A stretch of DNA of 64,000 nucleotides from assembly GCF_900163545.1 (NCBI RefSeq), contig NZ_FUHW01000033.1:1-64000 (forward strand), given 5' to 3'. Below are positions 8,715 to 16,963 of this stretch, in pieces. How positions within the stretch are numbered: position 1 is the stretch's first letter; every line of letters begins with the position of its first letter. The position numbers and the translations under genes are program-made. The notes below the pieces were generated by a model that did no database searches, was not told where the DNA came from, and saw nothing but the letters and a program-made list of their open reading frames with translations. The stretch comes from Arthrobacter rhombi (GTDB taxonomy: Bacteria; Actinomycetota; Actinomycetes; Actinomycetales; Micrococcaceae).

Positions 8715-9242
8715 CTAGCGCCCGACCACGTCTTCCGCGGCCTTGCGGGCATCCTGTGCACCGTCACGCACCGTTTTGGAAAGCTCTTTATTGGCCTTGG
8801 CGAGCTGCTTGCGGGCATCCTTGCCGAGGTGGCGGGCACGCCAAGCCAGCGAGGGAGCGCCGTCGGTGTCCACGGAAGCCAGCAGGACGCCGCCGGCGAG
8901 GGAAAGGTTCTTGACCCGGTTGGAGGTCAGCAGCCGGGACTCGGCGGCGTTGTCGTTGAAACCGGTGACGGCGGAGGATCCGACGAGGACGAATGCCGAG
9001 AAGCGAGGGAACTTACCCAACGCCAACATCAGACCGGAGAGCACCTGAGCTGCGCCGATGCAACGAGCGGCCAGGGCAGGCTTCGCAGCAACTGCTTCTA
9101 GCTGAGGGAACACCGAAGCGGCTCGACGCAAGGTGGGGCGCAGTCGCTCACCACTTTCCTCGGGCTTGCGGACGCGGTCCAAACCGGTCAACACGAAGCT
9201 GGAAGCCAGCAGGGGACGGGCAATCAGGCGAGCCAGGGACAT
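8715..9242 (-). CDS. DoxX-family membrane protein
   Basis: The 175-residue product begins MSLARLIARPLLASSF, has three or four hydrophobic stretches and the DoxX-like segments GLDRVRKP and GAAQVLSGLMLALGK, then a charged Lys/Ala/Asp-rich C-terminal tail of about 45 residues. DoxX proteins are membrane proteins linked to redox and thiol stress in some actinobacteria (known for the family, not shown here). ATG 9242 is chosen because GGAGG sits six bases upstream; the TTG at 9254 overlaps that site. It is transcribed away from sigR, so the two share a 200-base intergenic region. Confidence 0.8.
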   Translation of the reverse strand: MSLARLIARPLLASSFVLTGLDRVRKPEESGERLRPTLRRAASVFPQLEAVAAKPALAARCIGAAQVLSGLMLALGKFPRFSAFVLVGSSAVTGFNDNAAESRLLTSNRVKNLSLAGGVLLASVDTDGAPSLAWRARHLGKDARKQLAKANKELSKTVRDGAQDARKAAEDVVGR

Positions 9243-9332
9243 CGATTCCTCCAAGGAGTCGGGAGTGCTTTCACATGCTTGTCCTAGTCTCGCACTTTTT
9301 CGGTTCCGACGGTGCCTCGTGCACGGACGAAA

Positions 9333-9362
9333 GGGAATACTCGGACAAATTGCGCTGTTGAT
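9333..9362 (+). promoter_or_regulatory. Autoregulatory SigR promoter of sigR-rsrA
   Basis: GGGAAT at 9333-9338, 18 bases, then GTTGAT at 9357-9362: a perfect SigR consensus promoter. The expected start point is near 9368, about 77 bases before the ATG at 9445. In Streptomyces sigR is likewise driven by its own sigma factor, so the site fits a positive feedback loop. Confidence 0.85.
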
Positions 9363-9444
9363 ACGGACAAGAGACCGGTGATGGAGCTGCGGTTCAGCAG
9401 CAATTCCGGCCCACCGAGCCTACGAAAAGGGGGTACTGCCGACC

Positions 9445-10179
9445 ATGCCAACATTGACCTGTGCCGAACGCGTGGCCCAGCCCACGGACAGTGGCACGGC
9501 ACCCGGTCTAGACTGGGCCGTGATGAGCACTTCACAGCAAGGGACCGAGGCCGTCCCCGAGGGCCGCGAGACCGAAGCGCAGCAGCGCGCCCGGTTCGAG
9601 CGAGACGCCCTGCAATATGTCGACCAGCTTTATTCGGCGGCGATGCGTATGGCACGCAATCCAGCCGATGCCGAGGACCTGGTCCAAGAGGCCTATACCA
9701 AGGCCTATTCGGCGTTCCACCAGTACAAGCCCGGCACCAACCTGAAGGCCTGGCTGTACCGGATCCTGACGAACACCTATATCAACCTCTATCGCAAGCG
9801 TCAGCGCGAACCGTTGCGTTCAAGCACCGATACGGTCGAGGACTGGCAAATGGCGAAGGCTGCGGAGCATACGTCCACCGGACTGCGCTCAGCAGAGGCC
9901 GAAGCGTTGGACCATCTGCCTGATTCCGACGTGAAGCAGGCACTGCAAGCGATTCCCGAGGAGTTCCGCCTGGCCGTGTATTTCACGGATGTGGAGGGCT
10001 ACGCCTATAAGGAAGTCGCCGAGATCCTCGGCATTCCCATCGGTACCGTCATGTCGCGGTTGCACCGAGGACGCAAGCAACTCAGGGAAATGCTCGCCGA
10101 CTATGCTGCCACCCGGGGACTGGGGAAGGCGCAGCAGGCGACGGGCCGCCCGGCGGCGGCCGGACAAGGGAGGAAATGA
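9445..10179 (+). CDS. sigR: RNA polymerase sigma factor SigR (ECF12/RpoE type)
   Basis: SigR directs the thiol-oxidative stress regulon. The product is 244 residues from ATG 9445 or 218 residues from ATG 9523. Region 2 is seen in [15 protein letters not shown] and the helix-turn-helix of region 4 in [19 protein letters not shown]. The long start has AAGGGGG about 11 bases upstream and lies downstream of the SigR promoter. The short start is preceded by TAGACT at 9509-9514, eight bases before ATG, which would yield a near-leaderless message. This recalls the two SigR forms of Streptomyces. The stop overlaps the rsrA start (ATGA), and RsrA is its anti-sigma factor. Confidence 0.95.
   Translation: MPTLTCAERVAQPTDSGTAPGLDWAVMSTSQQGTEAVPEGRETEAQQRARFERDALQYVDQLYSAAMRMARNPADAEDLVQEAYTKAYSAFHQYKPGTNLKAWLYRILTNTYINLYRKRQREPLRSSTDTVEDWQMAKAAEHTSTGLRSAEAEALDHLPDSDVKQALQAIPEEFRLAVYFTDVEGYAYKEVAEILGIPIGTVMSRLHRGRKQLREMLADYAATRGLGKAQQATGRPAAAGQGRK
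9509..9514 (+). promoter_or_regulatory. Possible housekeeping -10 for the short sigR start
   Basis: TAGACT lies eight bases before ATG 9523, with CGGACA 18 bases further upstream as a weak -35. It is inside the sequence encoding the N-terminal extension of the long form. If used, it makes the 218-residue form independently of SigR. Confidence 0.4.
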
Positions 10180-10445
10180 TGGGCGACTGTCAATCAATGG
10201 GCGACTGCAGCGACGACCGGATTGCCCGTCTCTACGAATATCTCGACGGGGCGCTGTCGGTGGACGATCTCAAGGACGTCCGCGAGCACCTCGAAGATTG
10301 TGAGGAGTGCGCTCACGAATACGATCTCGAATGCATTATCCGTTCGGTCGTGAAGCGTAGCTGCCAAGAAGTGGCACCGAATACGCTCAAGACACGGATC
10401 ATGAGCCGGATCAGCGAGTTGCGAGTGGAGATCGGGCACGACTGA
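10176..10445 (+). CDS. rsrA: Anti-sigma factor RsrA (zinc-binding, thiol-sensing)
   Basis: RsrA binds SigR and releases it when its cysteines are oxidised. The 89-residue product has the ZAS motif HX3CX2C as H38, C42 and C45, with an N-terminal cysteine (C11) placed like the redox-active Cys11 of the Streptomyces protein, plus C5 and C54. It starts at ATG 10176 (or ATG 10179), after AGGGAGGA, and overlaps the sigR stop. A strong hairpin follows. Confidence 0.94.
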   Translation: MMGDCQSMGDCSDDRIARLYEYLDGALSVDDLKDVREHLEDCEECAHEYDLECIIRSVVKRSCQEVAPNTLKTRIMSRISELRVEIGHD

Positions 10446-10459
10446 TTCATCAAACAAAG

Positions 10460-10487
10460 GAGCCCACATCCAACTGGATGTGGGCTC
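10460..10487. terminator. Bidirectional terminator between rsrA and the bL37 gene
   Basis: GAGCCCACATCC (10460-10471) and GGATGTGGGCTC (10476-10487) form a perfect 12-bp stem with a four-base loop. On the minus strand it is followed by CTTTGTTTG, so it can stop both rsrA and the convergent bL37 transcript. Confidence 0.85.
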
Positions 10488-10504
10488 TTCGCTGTTCACC
10501 TGAT

Positions 10505-10579
10505 TTAGGTGTTCGGACGCTTACCGTGGTTCGCGCCCTTCTTGGCGCGGCTGCGGCGCTTACGTGCACGCTTGCTCAT
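10505..10579 (-). CDS. Ribosomal protein bL37 (24 residues)
   Basis: This frame encodes MSKRARKRRSRAKKGANHGK followed by RPNT, a 24-residue extremely basic peptide. The C-terminal ANHGKRPN block matches bL37, the tiny actinobacterial large-subunit protein known from Mycobacterium ribosomes. AGGAGG lies five bases before the ATG at 10579, an ideal ribosome site, and a TAGAAT hexamer about 25 bases further upstream could be its -10. The gene is far below usual gene-finder cut-offs. It converges on rsrA across a shared terminator. Confidence 0.92.
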   Translation of the reverse strand: MSKRARKRRSRAKKGANHGKRPNT

Positions 10580-10669
10580 CGCTGCCTCCTGCTCTTCTCG
10601 GGGATTCTAGCTGCCCTTCATCTTGTCACACCCACGGACTCCGTTCCTATTCTCCGTAGGACAGAGGGG

Positions 10670-11275
10670 CTATCCGCCGGTTGGTTCGGCAAGGTCCAGC
10701 CAGCTGTACCAACCGCGGTGAAGAACGAGCCAGGCAATGAGCCCGTGTCCGGCCTGTCCGGGCAAGCCCCCGTTGGCTGCCAGATCGTTGCGCCACTGCT
10801 CATGATTCTGCAACGGGGTGAAGGTATCCACGTAGGCGTGGTGCCGACGGGAGGCGACGTCGGCGTAAGCTGCCGATAAATCGGACAACCGGGCGTTGCG
10901 CTCCTGATCGAGGGAGGGAATCGGGCCCACGACCATGGCCTTGATGCTCATCTGCGAGGCAGCATCAAGAATATTGGCCAGGTTCAGTCTGCTGCGGGCG
11001 GTGGAAAGACCGAGGTCCAGGTCGTAGTCGGAGAGGGCAACCACCAGACGGTTGTCGCAGCCTTCCCCGAAACGTCGCCCGGCCTCCTGCAACCACCGTT
11101 CGGCCAGGGCCTCGGTCCCCTCGTCAGGAGAGGCCAGCGTGTAACTCTGGAGCCGGAAATCCTCACCTGTAGTGCGGGCCAAGACTCGACCGTACCAACC
11201 CAGTGAACGCGGGTCACCGTGCCCGGCGAGGATCTCATTGCCGATGGCGGCGATGCGAATGGTTCGTTGTTCCAC
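10670..11275 (-). CDS. SGNH/GDSL-like hydrolase with an altered nucleophile block
   Basis: The 201-residue product has the SGNH fold pattern: a first strand ending AAIGNE, a long middle helix-rich part, a conserved-looking VVGPIPS block, and a late GLPGQAGHGLIAWL block containing the final His. The usual GDS(L) of block I is replaced by GNE, so the serine nucleophile is missing, and the Asp of the DxxH motif is not obvious. It may have lost esterase activity or use different chemistry. The GTG at 11275 follows AAAGG. It is downstream of kgd in the same direction, beyond a terminator. Confidence 0.65.
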   Translation of the reverse strand: MEQRTIRIAAIGNEILAGHGDPRSLGWYGRVLARTTGEDFRLQSYTLASPDEGTEALAERWLQEAGRRFGEGCDNRLVVALSDYDLDLGLSTARSRLNLANILDAASQMSIKAMVVGPIPSLDQERNARLSDLSAAYADVASRRHHAYVDTFTPLQNHEQWRNDLAANGGLPGQAGHGLIAWLVLHRGWYSWLDLAEPTGG

Positions 11276-11324
11276 GAAAGACCTTTCTGCGCGGTACGCC
11301 CACCGAAACAGCGGGCCTGCTACA

Positions 11325-11357
11325 CCGAAGGGCGGGACGTACGGTCCCGCCCTTCGG
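11325..11357 (-). terminator. Terminator hairpin downstream of kgd
   Basis: CCGAAGGGCGGGAC (11325-11338) and GTCCCGCCCTTCGG (11344-11357) form a perfect 14-bp stem with a five-base loop, 24 bases past the kgd stop. There is no clear T tract on the minus strand, so it could act as a strong structure that stabilises or pauses transcription rather than a classic terminator. Confidence 0.7.
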
Positions 11358-11380
11358 CTGATGCTTCGTTCTGCCGCCGG

Positions 11381-14300
11381 CTACTTCCCGAAGGCGTGCT
11401 TCAGGAGTTCGGCCAGTTCCACTTCGTGGCGCTTATGCGAACCGGTCGATGTCGCTGCCGACGCGGTACGCGAAACCAGTTCCACCTGACGGTCCAGCTC
11501 CGGAGCCAGGTTCAGGCCGATGAATGGCCACGGGCCCTGGTTCGCTGGCTCATCTTGGGTCCAGTAGAGCTTGGCGTTGGGGTACTTGGCCAGTTCGGCG
11601 TTGATCTGCTCGAGCGGCAGCGGGTACAGCTGCTCGACGCGGATGATCGCCGTCTTCTCGTCGCCGGCCTTCTTCCGAGCCGATTCGAGGTCGTAGTACA
11701 GACGGCCTGAGACCATCAGCACCCGTTCGACCTCCGAACCCTTGAGGTCCAGGGCATCGGGGATGACTTCCTGGAACCCGCCCTGGGTGAAGTCTTCGAC
11801 CGAGCAGGCTGCGGCCTTCAGACGCAGTAGCTGCTTCGGGGTGAAGATGATCAGCGGTTTGCGTGGGCGGGTGTAGGCCTGACGGCGCAGCAGGTGGAAG
11901 TGGTTGGCGCCATTGGACGGGTTGGCCACGATCAAGTTTTCTTCAGCGCACATCAGCAGGAAGCGCTCAATGCGTGCCGAGGAGTGGTCGGGACCTTGCC
12001 CCTCGTAACCGTGCGGCAGCATCAAGACGAGCGAGGACCGCTGCCCCCACTTCTGCTCGGCGGAGGAGATGAACTCGTCAATGATCGTCTGGGCGCCGTT
12101 GACGAAGTCCCCGAACTGCGCTTCCCACAGCACCAACGCATCCGGGCGTTCGACCGAATAGCCGTATTCGAAGCCCATGGCAGCGAATTCGCTCAGCAGG
12201 GAATCGTAGAACCAAATTTTGGCCTGGTCCTCGGAGAGGTTGCGCAGCGGCATCCACTCATCGCCGGTCTTGCGGTCGTGGAAGACCGAGTGGCGCTGGA
12301 CAAACGTGCCACGACGCGAGTCCTGGCCGGAAAGACGTACCGGAACACCTTCCATGGACAGCGCACCGAAGGCAGCGATCTCGGCAAAGCCCCAGTCGAT
12401 TCCGCCGTCGCGGGACATGGCGTCCCGGCGTTCCAGCAGTGCCTTGAGCTTGGGGTGGATGGTGAAGCCCTCGGGGATCTGCAGATGTGCAGCACCCACC
12501 GTCGCCAGCATTTCCGGGCTGATGGCGGTCTTGATCGGGCTCGCCGACGGGGCATCCTCGAGCTGCGAGGTCGGGAGCTCCAGGTCGTTGACCGACGCAT
12601 CGTTGGAGCTGACCACGGGGATCGGGGAGGTCTGGGCTTCGTGCGTTTCGGTGAAGACCCGTTCCAGCCGGCCCTGGTAGTCACGTAGCGCCTGATCGGC
12701 CTCGTCCTGGGTGATGTCGTTACGTCCGACCAGCGCCTCGGTGTAGAGCTTGCGGGTCGAGCGCTTCGCCTCGATGAGGTTGTACATCATCGGCTGGGTC
12801 ATCGACGGGTCGTCGCCCTCGTTATGACCGCGGCGGCGATAGCAGACGAGGTCGATGACCACGTCCTTATTGAACTTCTGACGGTATTTGAACGCCAGCT
12901 GGGCGACCCGGACCACTGCCTCGGGATCGTCGCCGTTGACGTGGAAGACCGGTGCCTGGATGATCTTGGCGGCATCGGTGGAGTACACCGAGGACCGCGA
13001 AGCCGTCGGGGAGGTGGTGAAACCGACCTGGTTGTTCACGACCACGTGGATGGTCCCACCGGTGCGGTAGCCGCGCAACTGGGACAGGTTCAGGGTTTCG
13101 GCGACCACTCCCTGCCCGGCAAAGGCGGCGTCACCGTGGATGAGGATCGGCAGGACGCTGAAGCCGGTGGATTCGGTGCCGTGATCCAGACGATCCTGCT
13201 TGGCCCGCACGATGCCCTCGAGCACCGGGTCGACGGCCTCGAGGTGTGAGGGATTGGCTGCCAGGTAGACGCGGGTCTCGTTGCCGCTGTCCGAGGTGAA
13301 CTTGCCCTCGGTGCCCAGGTGGTATTTCACGTCACCTGAGCCCTGCACGGAACGAGGATCCTGGGTTCCCTCGAACTCGCGGAAGACCTGGGCGTAGGTC
13401 TTGCCGGCGATGTTGGTCAGCACGTTGAGGCGTCCGCGGTGGGCCATGCCGATGCCCACTTCGTCCATCCCCTGATCGGCGGCGTCGGACATGATGCCGT
13501 CCAATAGCGGAATCAGTGATTCGCCACCTTCCAGCGAAAAGCGCTTCTGGCCGACGAACTTGGTCTGCAGGAAGGTTTCAAAGGCCTCGGCGGCGTTGAG
13601 GCGGCCCATGATGCGGAACTGCTCGGCACGGCTGGGCTTGGTGTATTCATGCTCCATCTCGTCCTGGAACCACAAGCGTTCTTCGGGATTCTGGATGTGC
13701 ATGTATTCGATGCCTGTGGTGCGGCAATAGGAGTCACGCAGCACCCCGAGGATCTTGCGCAGCGTCAGCCGGTCGGCACCGCCGAAGCCGCCGGTGACCC
13801 ATTCGCGTTCCAGATCCCACAGGGTCAGACCGTAGGTGCGGATATCCAGGTCGGGGTGGCGGCGCTGGACGTACTCCAGCGGGTTGATATCCGCCATGAG
13901 GTGCCCACGGACGCGGTAGGCGTGGATGAGCTGCTGGATGCGGGCGATCTTATTGACCTGGAGGTCGACGTCGACCTGGTTGTCGACCACCCAGCGCACC
14001 GGCTCGTAGGGGATGCGGAGGGCTTCGAAGATTTCGTCGTAGAAGCCATGCTCGCCGAGCAGCAGTGACTCGACCAGTCGCAGGAATTCGCCCGAACCGG
14101 CGCCCTGAATGACGCGGTGGTCATAGGTCGAGGTCAGGGTGATGACCTTGCCGATGCCTTGCATCGCCACGGTCTTCTCGCTGGCGCCGCGGAACTCGGC
14201 GGGGTACTCCAGGGCTCCGACACCGACGATGGTGGCCATGCCCTTGGAGAGGCGGGGGACCGAATGGACGGTACCGATGCCGCCGGGGTTGGTCAGCGAC

Positions 14301-15184
14301 ACGGTGGTCCCGGCGTAGTCGTCGGCGGTGAGCTTATTGCCGCGTGCGCGCTGGATCAGGTCCTCGTAGGTGTTCCAGAACTCCGAGAAGTTCAGGGTTT
14401 CGGCCTTCTTGATATTCGGCACCGCGAGCATCCGGGAACCGTCAGGCTTGGGGATGTCGATGGCGATGCCGAAGCCTACATGGGCCGGCTGAACCGAAGA
14501 CGGCTTGCCGTCGACCTCGCGGTAGCTCACATTCTGCGAGGGGAAGAGCTTCAGGGCCCGGATGACGGCGAAGCCGATGATGTGGGTGAAGGAGACCTTG
14601 CCGCCACGGGAGCGCGCCAAATGACTGTTGATGACAATGCGGTTGTCGATGAGGGCCTTGGCCGGGACGGCGCGCACGGTGGTGGCCGTCGGAACCTCGA
14701 GGGAGTCCTCCATGTTCTTGGCGATGGCCTTCGACGGTCCACGCAGCGGTTTCACCACGTCTTCTTCGGGCTTCTGCTCGCCGGCATTGGACTTGGGCAG
14801 TTCGGCGGGGATCGGGGAGGCCTTCGGAGCCGGATCAGCAGGCTTGGCCTTCGACGTCTCCGGGGTGTCCTTGGGCGTGTCGCCCGGGGTGGCAGCCGTG
14901 GAAGGCGCCTTCTCGGCGGTCTTCTTTTCCGCGGGGGCCTCAGTGACCCGAGCCGAGGAAGCAGCCCGAGGGCTGGGGGAGGAGCTGGTCTGAGCGGGGG
15001 CCTTCTGGGCCGGCGCAGAGTCCTGGGAGGGAGGCCTTCCGGAGGAATCAAACGAATCGAAAATGCTCCACCACTTTTTGTCTACGGAGTTCCTATCCCG
15101 CAAATACTGCTGGTAGAGCTCCTCGACGAGCCACTCGTTCCCGCCGAACTCCTCGGTCAGTCGGTGGTGTGGTTGATCTGGCAC
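11381..15184 (-). CDS. kgd: Multifunctional 2-oxoglutarate decarboxylase/dehydrogenase Kgd
   Basis: Kgd is the actinobacterial fusion of an E2-type succinyltransferase domain with a thiamine-diphosphate E1 domain; it feeds 2-oxoglutarate into the TCA cycle and can also act as a decarboxylase or carboligase. The 1267-residue product starts with the short helix DQPHHRLTEEFG.. EWLVEELYQQYL, then a Pro/Ala/Lys/Ser linker (about 50-130), an acyltransferase core ending in TYDHRVIQGAGSG, and the large E1 part with GMAHRGRLN and NNQVGFTT. The GTG at 15184 begins the conserved N terminus, with an AGAGG site upstream. It lacks the lipoyl domain, as expected for this fusion. Confidence 0.96.
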   Translation of the reverse strand: MPDQPHHRLTEEFGGNEWLVEELYQQYLRDRNSVDKKWWSIFDSFDSSGRPPSQDSAPAQKAPAQTSSSPSPRAASSARVTEAPAEKKTAEKAPSTAATPGDTPKDTPETSKAKPADPAPKASPIPAELPKSNAGEQKPEEDVVKPLRGPSKAIAKNMEDSLEVPTATTVRAVPAKALIDNRIVINSHLARSRGGKVSFTHIIGFAVIRALKLFPSQNVSYREVDGKPSSVQPAHVGFGIAIDIPKPDGSRMLAVPNIKKAETLNFSEFWNTYEDLIQRARGNKLTADDYAGTTVSLTNPGGIGTVHSVPRLSKGMATIVGVGALEYPAEFRGASEKTVAMQGIGKVITLTSTYDHRVIQGAGSGEFLRLVESLLLGEHGFYDEIFEALRIPYEPVRWVVDNQVDVDLQVNKIARIQQLIHAYRVRGHLMADINPLEYVQRRHPDLDIRTYGLTLWDLEREWVTGGFGGADRLTLRKILGVLRDSYCRTTGIEYMHIQNPEERLWFQDEMEHEYTKPSRAEQFRIMGRLNAAEAFETFLQTKFVGQKRFSLEGGESLIPLLDGIMSDAADQGMDEVGIGMAHRGRLNVLTNIAGKTYAQVFREFEGTQDPRSVQGSGDVKYHLGTEGKFTSDSGNETRVYLAANPSHLEAVDPVLEGIVRAKQDRLDHGTESTGFSVLPILIHGDAAFAGQGVVAETLNLSQLRGYRTGGTIHVVVNNQVGFTTSPTASRSSVYSTDAAKIIQAPVFHVNGDDPEAVVRVAQLAFKYRQKFNKDVVIDLVCYRRRGHNEGDDPSMTQPMMYNLIEAKRSTRKLYTEALVGRNDITQDEADQALRDYQGRLERVFTETHEAQTSPIPVVSSNDASVNDLELPTSQLEDAPSASPIKTAISPEMLATVGAAHLQIPEGFTIHPKLKALLERRDAMSRDGGIDWGFAEIAAFGALSMEGVPVRLSGQDSRRGTFVQRHSVFHDRKTGDEWMPLRNLSEDQAKIWFYDSLLSEFAAMGFEYGYSVERPDALVLWEAQFGDFVNGAQTIIDEFISSAEQKWGQRSSLVLMLPHGYEGQGPDHSSARIERFLLMCAEENLIVANPSNGANHFHLLRRQAYTRPRKPLIIFTPKQLLRLKAAACSVEDFTQGGFQEVIPDALDLKGSEVERVLMVSGRLYYDLESARKKAGDEKTAIIRVEQLYPLPLEQINAELAKYPNAKLYWTQDEPANQGPWPFIGLNLAPELDRQVELVSRTASAATSTGSHKRHEVELAELLKHAFGK

Positions 15185-15640
15185 GATTACGCCTCTTCTC
15201 CCTGATTGCCTCGTCGCTGGTCCCGTTCGTGTCCGGGCCGGTCCGCTGGCATTGCCTTGGACCTCTGGCCAGTCTAATGACTTTCCGCGCGGCGTTGCCA
15301 ATTAGACGCGGCCTGTTCGGCATGGATGTGTTCCCTGTCATGGCGGGCGTCAGCGCCCCGGACGGGGACTGTGCGCAAAGACACCCGCGCCAACGCAGGG
15401 CTCCTCGCGGGGGTGGGTGCGATTCTGTAGACTGGAACCCTTATGGACAGCCACTCAGTGTGCCGGCCCGTCGCGTCCACGCGCAGCGCCGGCTCAAACC
15501 GTCTCAGCATGCCCAGTTCATCGGCCGGCTCATCGGAGCCTTCCAGACCGGGTTTTCCCGAACCGATGAAACCCACCTACCGCGCATCCCGCCGTCGTAC
15601 GGCGATGCCCGTGCGGGGAACGACGGCGGTGAGCACGTAG
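15185..15640 (+). promoter_or_regulatory. Divergent kgd/CNNM intergenic region with a leader ORF
   Basis: This 456-base gap holds the upstream regions of two divergent units. A TAGACT hexamer at 15428-15433 lies nine bases before an ATG at 15443 that opens a 65-codon Ser/Arg/Pro-rich frame ending in TAG at 15638-15640, directly against the GTG of the CNNM gene and in the same frame. The peptide resembles no family I know. It could be a translated leader or just a 5' UTR. I see no other gene or repeat here. Confidence 0.4.
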
Positions 15641-16963
15641 GTGGAATGGATCTTCCTGGCGCTCGGCCTGCTCCTGATCGCCGGGACCGGGTTCTTCGTC
15701 GCCGTTGAGTTCTCGCTCGTCGCCTTGGACCAAAGCACGGTCCAACGTGCCATGGCCGATGGCGAACGCGGTGCGGAACCGCTCATGCGTTGTCTGAAGT
15801 CATTGTCCACGCAGCTTTCCTCCTGCCAACTGGGGATCACGCTGACCACGTTGCTCACCGGCTTCGTGATGGAACCCTCGGTGGGACGACTGCTCACCCC
15901 CGTCCTGGAAGCCGCAGGACTTGGCGCGGGTGCCGCACCGGTGTCCCTGGTGGTCGCGATGATCTTCGCGACCGTCCTGTCCATGCTGATCGGCGAGCTG
16001 ATCCCCAAGAACCTGGCCATTGCCCGGGCGTTGGATATCGGGCGGGCCATCGCCCGACCACAACTGGTGTTCACCACCATCTTCAAACCCGCCATCGTGG
16101 TGCTCAACGGGTTTTCCAACAAGGTCCTGCATACCGTGGGTCTGGAGGCCAAGGAGGAGATCTCCGGGGCCCGTAGTCCTGCGGAACTGAACTCGCTGGT
16201 CCGCCGTTCGGCGGAAATGGGAACGCTGGACCGGGATACTGCCACCTTCCTTTCCCGTACCCTGCGCTTCTCTGAACGCTCGGCCGCCGACGTGATGACC
16301 CCGCGGATCCGCATGGAGACCGTTGAGCTGGACCAACCGCTGGAGGACGTCATTGAGACGGCACGCCGCACCGGCTACTCACGTTTCCCGGTGATCGGGG
16401 ATTCGGCGGACGACGTCGAAGGGGTCTGCCATGTCAAGAAGGCCGTCGCGGTGCCGCGGCATAAACGGGCGGGCCTGGTCGCGGCGACCATCATGGAGGA
16501 GATCATCTCCGTCCCCAAGACCGTGCACCTGGACTCGCTCATCGCCGATCTGCGCGAGGCCAATCAACAGGTGGCGATGGTGTTGGACGAATACGGCGGA
16601 ACCGCCGGTATGGTCACGCTCGAGGACCTGGTCGAGGAAATCGTCGGTGAAGTCACCGATGAACATGACAGGACCCAGCCAGGGGTACTGGTTTCGGCGA
16701 CGGGGCGCTGGCATTTCCCCGCCCTGCTGCGACCCGACGAACTCGGGGACCAGGTCCCCGGGCTGAAGATCCCCGACGACCCCTCCTACGAAACCATCGG
16801 TGGCTATGTCATGGCCATGCTCGGGCGGATCCCCGCCGTCGGCGATTTTGTCGACACCGGAAACGGGGAACTCTTTGTGGAGGCGATGGACGGCCGCCGC
16901 GTGGACCGGCTGAGCTTCGAAGCCCTTGAACACGAGGACCCGGAAGGAGGGCAGGAGCGATGA
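15641..16963 (+). CDS. CNNM/CorC-type membrane protein with CBS pair (first copy)
   Basis: The 440-residue product has the DUF21/CNNM membrane domain (three to four helices in residues about 1-140, with the FFVAVEFSLV and LTTLLTGF motifs), a CBS-domain pair (about 210-335, TPRIRMETVELDQPL and VLDEYGGTAGMVTLEDLVEEIVG) and a C-terminal CorC/HlyC domain. Members of this family are linked to Mg2+ or Co2+ efflux, although many are still labelled hemolysin. An in-frame TAG abuts the GTG at 15641, so the protein cannot begin earlier. No good ribosome site is visible. It overlaps the second copy by four bases. Confidence 0.85.
   Translation: MEWIFLALGLLLIAGTGFFVAVEFSLVALDQSTVQRAMADGERGAEPLMRCLKSLSTQLSSCQLGITLTTLLTGFVMEPSVGRLLTPVLEAAGLGAGAAPVSLVVAMIFATVLSMLIGELIPKNLAIARALDIGRAIARPQLVFTTIFKPAIVVLNGFSNKVLHTVGLEAKEEISGARSPAELNSLVRRSAEMGTLDRDTATFLSRTLRFSERSAADVMTPRIRMETVELDQPLEDVIETARRTGYSRFPVIGDSADDVEGVCHVKKAVAVPRHKRAGLVAATIMEEIISVPKTVHLDSLIADLREANQQVAMVLDEYGGTAGMVTLEDLVEEIVGEVTDEHDRTQPGVLVSATGRWHFPALLRPDELGDQVPGLKIPDDPSYETIGGYVMAMLGRIPAVGDFVDTGNGELFVEAMDGRRVDRLSFEALEHEDPEGGQER

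Noticed and set aside
14117..15205. 362-codon rightward open frame
   Set aside because: It is antisense to kgd, which has a full family match; the frame is Gly/Arg-rich with no recognisable domain.
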